Source: Flavobacterium celericrescens
GTDB taxonomy: Bacteria; Bacteroidota; Bacteroidia; Flavobacteriales; Flavobacteriaceae
DNA length: 64,000 nucleotides
Assembly (NCBI RefSeq): GCF_011392075.1
Contig: NZ_JAAJBV010000005.1
Location: forward strand, 62,001 to 126,000
Direction of reading: 5' to 3'
The notes beneath the pieces are model-generated. The model made no database searches. It saw nothing but the letters and a program-made list of their open reading frames with translations, and had not been told where the DNA came from. Of the stretch, positions 58,574-64,000 are shown in pieces (positions within the stretch are counted from its first letter, which is position 1; every line of letters begins with the position of its first letter). A program made the translations under genes and the position numbers.

Positions 58574-60122
58574 TGATGAACAAGCTAAAGGATATAGTTT
58601 GGATATTCAATATGAACAGTTAGTAACTTACTGTAAAAGAAACAATATTGAAATAGTAAAAGAGTATCGTGAAGACCATTCTGCTAAAAATTTCAACAGA
58701 CCAGAATATCAAAAGTTTCTTGCTTTTTTAAAGAAAAATAAAGGGGCTATAGATTTATTACTTGTTACTTCCTGGGATAGATTTTCAAGAAATTTGACAG
58801 ATTCACTTGTAATGATAAGAACTCTTGAAAAATATGGAGTAGAGGTTCAAGCTATAGAACAACCAATTGATATGAGAATTCCTGAAAACAAAGCTATGTT
58901 GGCAATGTTTTTGGCTATTCCAGAAATCGACAATGAAAGAAGATCAATAAAAATTAGAGGAGGAATTCGTGCAGCACTTAAATCGGGTAGATGGTCTAGA
59001 ATGGCTCCTTTAGGATACAAAAATTCTAGAGATGAGAATAACAAGCCAATTGTTATTGTAGGACATAATGCCAATTTAATTCAAAATGCTTTTAAAGAAT
59101 TTAGCGAGGGTAAACCACAGAGTGATATTATAAGAGATCTGAGAAAAAAAGGAATTAAGGTAAGTAGAAGCAATATGTCTAAATTACTTAGAAACCCATT
59201 TTATATGGGTAAAATAATTATTCCAAAACTAGGAGAAGAACCTACTCAAATTATTAACGGCATTCATGAAGCAATTGTATCAGATAGTTTGTTCTTTAAA
59301 GTACAAGATGTATTAAATGGAGTTAAATCAAATAAGAAAGAAGTGTATTCGTTTCAAAGAGAAGAATTTCCTTTAAGAGGTATTCTTTTTTGCTCTTCAT
59401 GTAATGCAAAGTTAACGGCTAGTAAATCTAGAAGTGCAACAGGGAGAAGATATGCTTACTATCATTGTAATTATTGTAATAATGAAAGATTTCCAAGCGA
59501 AGATGTTAATTATAATATGGAATCTATTTTGGGAGAATTTCAGTTTACAAAAGAATCAAAATTACTATATGAGTTGATGGTAAAAAAATTGTTGAATAAT
59601 AAAACAGGTGAAGATGAACTATCACTTGATAAATTAACCGCACAATTGAACGAACAAAATATTCGAATCCAAAAACTTCAAGATTTATATGTAGATGGTA
59701 ATATTGATAATGAAAATTATATGTTGACATTACAGCGCTATGAAGGAATAAGAAGAGATTTAAAAGATAGAATTGAATCATTAAATGTTACTGATCTTAC
59801 ATACGGTAAATGGTTAAAGTCTGGTATCTCAGTTCTAGGTAATCTTAATAACTTCTATAAAAATGGCTCTGTAGGAGATAAACAAGCTTTATTAAGTTCG
59901 ATATTTCCTGAAAGAATTTATTTTGACGGGAAAAAATGTCGAACTCAAAGAATCAATGAAGTTTTACGAGTTATAATGTTGAATAATAGTGTTTTAGAAA
60001 ATAAAAAAAGTGGACAAATCTATAAAAATTTAGAGTTGTCCACTTTAGTGGAGTCGGAGAGAATCGAACTCTCGTCCAAACAAGCAATCAAAAAGCTTTC
60101 TACACGCTTAGTTTCTTCTTGA
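58539..60122 (+). CDS. Large serine recombinase (integrase of the element)
   Basis: 527 residues from ATG 58539; an upstream TTG (58512) is unlikely. Resolvase domain with the nucleophile Ser in CRVSSDEQAKGYSLD (residues 8-22), Arg in SWDRFSRNLTD, a recombinase domain (APLGYKNSRDE), a zinc ribbon (LFCSSCNAKL ... YYHCNYC) and a coiled coil. The last 25 residues (VESERIELSSKQAIKKLST) are encoded by the complement of the tmRNA 3' end, so integration supplied the C terminus and stop codon. Confidence 0.93.
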   Translation: MKRAVIMCRVSSDEQAKGYSLDIQYEQLVTYCKRNNIEIVKEYREDHSAKNFNRPEYQKFLAFLKKNKGAIDLLLVTSWDRFSRNLTDSLVMIRTLEKYGVEVQAIEQPIDMRIPENKAMLAMFLAIPEIDNERRSIKIRGGIRAALKSGRWSRMAPLGYKNSRDENNKPIVIVGHNANLIQNAFKEFSEGKPQSDIIRDLRKKGIKVSRSNMSKLLRNPFYMGKIIIPKLGEEPTQIINGIHEAIVSDSLFFKVQDVLNGVKSNKKEVYSFQREEFPLRGILFCSSCNAKLTASKSRSATGRRYAYYHCNYCNNERFPSEDVNYNMESILGEFQFTKESKLLYELMVKKLLNNKTGEDELSLDKLTAQLNEQNIRIQKLQDLYVDGNIDNENYMLTLQRYEGIRRDLKDRIESLNVTDLTYGKWLKSGISVLGNLNNFYKNGSVGDKQALLSSIFPERIYFDGKKCRTQRINEVLRVIMLNNSVLENKKSGQIYKNLELSTLVESERIELSSKQAIKKLSTRLVSS

Positions 60123-60443
60123 ATTTTCGACCAAAAGCAAGGCTAGAAACTGCCACTTTTAGCTTAGCTTTATCAGTGTCAAGAAGGATTTAAAGCTTTA
60201 CCTTCTCTAGGTTTACTTTTACGGTTCCCCTATACCAACCGCCATAAACCAAGGCTTTTGAGGAGAATCTAGCTTTCCTACCTTGTAGGAACTAGGCAAA
60301 TCTTACTATAATTCAGATTAAGCAGCTAAAGCGTAATTATTTTCGCCGTTTATAAGTTCGTACATTTGGATTTACGAGCTAAACATACAACGCTCGACGT
60401 GCTTACTAATCAATTCCACTCGCTGTCAAAACCAGTCGACCCC
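60049..60443 (-). ncRNA. ssrA: tmRNA (SsrA)
   Basis: 5' end GGGGTCGACTGGTTTTGACA at 60443; 3' T-arm GAGAG-TTCGATT-CTCTC and acceptor CGACTCC-A ending at 60049. The acceptor halves pair (one G-U). The tag, at 60347-60318, reads GENNYALAA then TAA. CCA is not encoded: the bases after the discriminator are CTA. It releases stalled ribosomes with SmpB. The 3' end is the insertion site of the element to its left. Confidence 0.96.
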
Positions 60444-60596
60444 ATTGTGAAAATTAGCTTTTTTGAATAGTATATTTATCAAAAAGTGAGCCAAAAGTAC
60501 TATCAAATTTTCAATAAAAAAAACTGTTGTGCAAACAAAGGTAAAAAGTTATATTTGTAACATTAATCAAATGTTTGGTTACAAAATAATTTTAGC

Positions 60597-61799
60597 ATGA
60601 AGTTTGGTATTATTAAAGAAAGAAAAAACCCACCGGATAGAAGAGTTGTTTTTACTCCAGAAGAGTTAGTTAGGTTGCAATCTGAACATCCTGAAGCAGT
60701 TGTAAAAGTAGAAAGTTCAGATATTCGTGTTTTTTCTGATGAGCAATATCAAAATCTAGGAATTAAAGTTGATACAGATGTTACAGATTGTGATGTTCTT
60801 TTTGGTGTAAAAGAAGTTCCAGTTGACGCATTAATTCCAAATAAAAAATATTTTTTCTTTTCTCATACGATTAAAAAACAACCTTATAATCGTAAATTAT
60901 TACAAGCAATTCTTGAAAAAAACATCGAATTGTATGATCACGAAACTATTGTTGATGCAACGAATAGAAGATTAATTGGTTTTGGTAGATATGCCGGAAT
61001 TGTAGGAGCATACAATGGATTTAGAGCTTTTGGAATTAAATATGATTTATTCACTTTAGCAAAAGCAGAAACTTTAAGCGGAAAGGATGAGTTAATTGCT
61101 CGTTTAAAACGACAAACACTTCCAAATATAAAAATTGTGCTCACTGGTCATGGAAAAGTTGGAATGGGAGCCAAAGAAATTTTAGATGGAATGAAAATAA
61201 AACAGGTAAGTGTTGCTGATTTTTTAGCTAAAAATTATACGCAACCTGTTTATACACAAATAGATGTTCTTGATTATAATAAAAGAATTGACGGTCAAGT
61301 TTTGTCTAACGAAGATTTTTATAAAAACCCACAAGAATATATTTCAGATTTTGGTCGTTTTACAAAAGTTGCTGATATATATATGGCTGGACATTTTCAT
61401 GGAAATGGAGCGCCCGATATTCTAACACGTGAAATGCTTCAAGCACCAGATAATAAAATTCAAGTTGTGGCTGATATTTCGTGCGATGTGGATGGTCCAG
61501 TTGCATGTACTTTAAAAGCTTCAACTATTGCAGAACCATTTTTTGGCTATTTACCAAGTGAACATAAAGAAGTTTCGTATACACATCCAGCTTCAATTAT
61601 GGTGATGTCGGTTGATAATTTGCCTTGTGAGTTGCCAAAAGATGCTAGTGAAGGATTTGGAGAAATGTTTATGCAACATGTAATTCCAGCTTTTTTTAAT
61701 GGCGATAAAGACGGGATTCTTGAGAGAGCAAAAATGACAGAAAATGGAAAATTAACACCTCGTTTTTCTTACCTACAAGATTATGTCGACGGTAAATAA
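60597..61799 (+). CDS. NAD-dependent dehydrogenase, alanine dehydrogenase/saccharopine dehydrogenase (Lys1)-like
   Basis: 400 residues. N-terminal AlaDH/PNT domain (MKFGIIKERKNPPDRRVVFT, 1-20), then a nucleotide-binding domain with LTGHGKVGMGAKEILDG (about 182-198), a non-standard GxGxxG. The active-site AGHFHGNGAPD and VADISCDVDGPVACT resemble fungal Lys1. It may oxidise an amino acid derivative; substrate unknown. A single gene with its own terminator. Confidence 0.8.
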   Translation: MKFGIIKERKNPPDRRVVFTPEELVRLQSEHPEAVVKVESSDIRVFSDEQYQNLGIKVDTDVTDCDVLFGVKEVPVDALIPNKKYFFFSHTIKKQPYNRKLLQAILEKNIELYDHETIVDATNRRLIGFGRYAGIVGAYNGFRAFGIKYDLFTLAKAETLSGKDELIARLKRQTLPNIKIVLTGHGKVGMGAKEILDGMKIKQVSVADFLAKNYTQPVYTQIDVLDYNKRIDGQVLSNEDFYKNPQEYISDFGRFTKVADIYMAGHFHGNGAPDILTREMLQAPDNKIQVVADISCDVDGPVACTLKASTIAEPFFGYLPSEHKEVSYTHPASIMVMSVDNLPCELPKDASEGFGEMFMQHVIPAFFNGDKDGILERAKMTENGKLTPRFSYLQDYVDGK

Positions 61800-61818
61800 T
61801 TAAAAAAAATACAGTTTT

Positions 61819-61845
61819 AAATCCCGATTATTTCGGGATTTTTTG
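61819..61845 (+). terminator. Terminator after the dehydrogenase
   Basis: AAATCCCGA-TTAT-TTCGGGATTTTTT. The following 61846-62032 holds no gene; it carries the promoter region of the GH97 gene. Confidence 0.8.
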
Positions 61846-62032
61846 TTTTTGTTAAAGTTAAAAATAATCTAATCAAACGTTTTCGTTAATAACTATTACA
61901 AAATGTGTTTGTAGGTAGTTGTATATAAATGTATTTTTATAAAAAAATGGTATTCTTTTTTTAGAATTAGTAATTATTAAATCAATAAAAAAGAATGAAA
62001 CTGTCAAATTATAAATAATACAACAATTCTAC

Positions 62033-64000
62033 ATGAAAAAACTATCGTTATTTTTATTCTTGTTTTCAGGAATAATTGTTCAGGCTCAAAGTATTTTATC
62101 TCCATCAAAAAATATTAGCTTAGAATTTAAACTTTCAAATGAAGGCAAACCTACCTATAAAGTAGTTTATAAAACTAAGGAAGTAATTAAGGAGAGCACA
62201 TTGGGAATAACATTAAAAGATAATCAAGCTTTAGAAAATGGCTTTTCGGTGCTTAAACAAGAAACAAAAGCTGTAAATGAACCATGGAATCCTGTTCTTG
62301 GCGAGCAAGCTACGATTCAAAATAAATACAATCAAGTAACTTACTATTTGTCACAAAAAGCAACCAATAGAAAAATCAATATTATTTTTAAAGTTTATGA
62401 TGAAGGTGTTGCTTTTAGATATGAATTTCCTAAGCAAGAAAGTCTAAATTATTTCATTATTTCTGATGAAAAAACTGAATTTAATTTGGTGGAAAATCAT
62501 AAAGCATTCTGGATTCCTGGTGATTATGATAGTCAAGAATACGCATACAATGAAACAAAAATTTCAGAAATAGACAATTCAAAACTAGATTTGAATAATG
62601 GAATAGGTGTAAAGTCAATAGCTAGTCAATCTAGAGTGCAATCGCCTTTAATGATGAAATCACCAAATGGTATTTATATTAATATTTTTGAAGCAGCGGT
62701 TGTAAATTACCCAATAATGCACTTAGATGTTGATACTAAAAACTATAGTTTAAAATCGAATTTAGTTCCAAATGCAATTGGTGATAAAGCTTATTTACAA
62801 ACACCGTGTGTATCGCCTTGGAGAACAATTATGGTTTCAAATGATGCTCGCGATATTGTTGGTTCTAAAATGATTTTAAATTTAAATGAACCTTCAAAAA
62901 TTGAAGATACCTCTTGGATTAAACCAATGAAATATGTGGGTGTTTGGTGGGAAATGCATGTAGGAAAAGCAACTTGGGATTATGCTGGGAGTCAAAATGC
63001 TCAAAATGCAGCCGATGGTCAATTAAAGCCATCAGGAAAACACGGTGCAACAACTGCTAATACAAAACGTTATATTGATTTTGCTGCAAAGCATGGTTTT
63101 GACGGTGTTTTAGTTGAAGGATGGAATGTAGGTTGGGAAGATTGGTTTGGAAATTGGAAAGAAAATGTATTTGATTTTGTAACACCTTATCCAGATTTCA
63201 ATTTAAAAGAAGTGAATGATTATGCCAAATCAAAAGGCATAAAAATGATTATGCATCATGAAACTTCGGGTTCGGTTGCAAATTATGAACGTCATTTGGA
63301 TAGAGCTTTTGAATTGATGCAACAATTTGGATACCCAGCAGTAAAATCGGGTTATGTAGGTAGAATTATACCACGAGGAGAATTTCATGATGGACAAACA
63401 ATGGTCAATCATTTTAATTTTGTGGCTCAACGTGCTGCAGATTATAAATTGATGGTAAATTCTCATGAAAGTTCGCGTCCAACAGGTTATAATAGAACAT
63501 ATCCAAACTACATTGCGGCTGAAGCGGCACGTGGGAATGAATTTAACGCTTGGTCAGTAGGAAATCCGCCAATGCACGAAACTATTTTACCATTTACAAG
63601 ACTTCTTGGCGGGCCAATGGATTATACACCAGGAATCTTTGAAATTAAAATGAGCTATTATGATGCTACTAAAAAAGAACAAGTGCATACAACATTAGCT
63701 AAACAATTAGCACTTTATGTTACGATGTATTCTCCTTTACAAATGGCTGCCGATTTACCAGAAAATTATGAAAGACATCCAGATGCTTTTCAATTTATAA
63801 AAGATGTTGCTGTAAACTGGGACAACTCTATTTATTTAGAAGCAGAGCCAGGAGAATACCTTACAGTAGCTAGAAAAACTAAAGGGAAAGATGAGTGGTT
63901 TATAGGTGCAATTACGGATGAAAAAGCAAGAAAAACAGAAGTTAAATTATATTTTTTAACCAAAGGAAAAAAATATAAAGCAACCATTTATGAAGATGGA
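62033..64000 (+). CDS. Glycoside hydrolase family 97 (SusB-like alpha-glucosidase), cut by window end
   Basis: 656 codons are seen and the frame is open to the edge; GH97 enzymes are about 700 residues. A signal peptide (MKKLSLFLFLFSGIIVQAQ) is followed by the N-terminal beta-sandwich and the TIM barrel: GVLVEGWNVGWEDWFGNW, MIMHHETSGSV, MVNSHESSRPTGYNRTYPN. The Glu residues in HHET and NSHES correspond to the acid/base set of the inverting, calcium-dependent type. It probably acts on alpha-glucans in the periplasm or at the surface. Confidence 0.93.
   Translation, partial: MKKLSLFLFLFSGIIVQAQSILSPSKNISLEFKLSNEGKPTYKVVYKTKEVIKESTLGITLKDNQALENGFSVLKQETKAVNEPWNPVLGEQATIQNKYNQVTYYLSQKATNRKINIIFKVYDEGVAFRYEFPKQESLNYFIISDEKTEFNLVENHKAFWIPGDYDSQEYAYNETKISEIDNSKLDLNNGIGVKSIASQSRVQSPLMMKSPNGIYINIFEAAVVNYPIMHLDVDTKNYSLKSNLVPNAIGDKAYLQTPCVSPWRTIMVSNDARDIVGSKMILNLNEPSKIEDTSWIKPMKYVGVWWEMHVGKATWDYAGSQNAQNAADGQLKPSGKHGATTANTKRYIDFAAKHGFDGVLVEGWNVGWEDWFGNWKENVFDFVTPYPDFNLKEVNDYAKSKGIKMIMHHETSGSVANYERHLDRAFELMQQFGYPAVKSGYVGRIIPRGEFHDGQTMVNHFNFVAQRAADYKLMVNSHESSRPTGYNRTYPNYIAAEAARGNEFNAWSVGNPPMHETILPFTRLLGGPMDYTPGIFEIKMSYYDATKKEQVHTTLAKQLALYVTMYSPLQMAADLPENYERHPDAFQFIKDVAVNWDNSIYLEAEPGEYLTVARKTKGKDEWFIGAITDEKARKTEVKLYFLTKGKKYKATIYEDG

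Larger units (their letters stand above)
54179..60060 (+). mobile_element. Integrated element at the 3' end of ssrA (approximate limits)
   Basis: A large serine recombinase ends inside the tmRNA gene at the right side. Between nrdD and ssrA lie only defence-like, unknown and recombinase genes, all on the plus strand, in contrast to the minus-strand metabolic operons to the left. The left limit is not known: no copy of the ssrA 3' end was found at 53.5-54.2 kb, and serine recombinase cores can be too short to see. Confidence 0.6.

Noticed and set aside
54179..60060. Insertion sequences or transposases
   Set aside because: No transposase ORF, DDE motif or terminal inverted repeats with target duplication were seen here or elsewhere in the window.

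Overview
The window is chromosomal DNA from a Flavobacteriaceae-type Bacteroidota, most like Flavobacterium. Evidence: a type IX secretion sorting tail, TonB-dependent receptors, Bacteroidota -7 promoter elements (TAnnTTTG), a zeaxanthin-type carotenoid operon, and a tmRNA whose tag reads GENNYALAA. The DNA is AT-rich and nearly every large gene has a recognisable family.

Layout. 0-7.3 kb: housekeeping genes (hotdog thioesterase, RmuC, RluE-like pseudouridine synthase), a BtuFCD-like ABC importer and a T9SS-secreted protein. 7.3-9.6 kb: cobalamin riboswitch and a TonB receptor. 9.7-11.7 kb: ECF sigma factor operon with two DUF4252 proteins. 11.7-15.5 kb: crtZ, crtB, crtI and a CarH-like B12-binding MerR regulator; the regulator and crtI carry the same promoter/operator. 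15.6-17.1 kb: PAS histidine kinase and response regulator. 17.1-18.2 kb: non-coding, with a decayed copy of a cytochrome gene leader. 18.2-53.5 kb: a large denitrification and anaerobic-life region: nirK-nirV-sco-porin; ric and norCB-norQD-hemerythrin-carbonic anhydrase-norE-norF; an unknown 596-residue protein; cytochrome-nosZ (clade II type) and nosLDFY with a globin; a Crp/Fnr regulator; a copper uptake module with an OprC/NosA-like receptor; an Rrf2-nadA-nadB-norC'-norB' operon; and anaerobic ribonucleotide reductase. 53.5-60.1 kb: an integrated element at the 3' end of ssrA carrying a large serine recombinase, a two-gene CBASS-like defence operon and unknown genes. 60-64 kb: tmRNA, a Lys1/alanine-dehydrogenase-like enzyme and a GH97 glucosidase cut by the window end.

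How the genes work together. The denitrification genes cover nitrite to N2 (NirK, NorBC, NosZ) with copper supply and assembly factors. A single 14-bp palindrome, ATGAT-N4-ATCAT, stands before at least eight transcription units and lies at the same distance (36.5 bp from its centre to the end of the TTTG) from the -7 element in nine of eleven promoter pairings. This points to the Crp/Fnr protein encoded in the window as master regulator. A second palindrome, AAAGGAT-N6-ATCCTTT, occurs before nirK, norC, the nosZ cytochrome and nadA and may be the site of one of two NsrR-like Rrf2 proteins.

Most unusual items: a second NorB-like protein that has lost an FeB histidine and both catalytic-region glutamates; an anaerobic ribonucleotide reductase whose glycyl-radical segment is in a separate overlapping ORF; the 596-residue unknown protein under the anaerobic promoter; and the ssrA-inserted island, with a CD-NTase/AGS-C protein, an unrecognised membrane effector and an attC-like fold.
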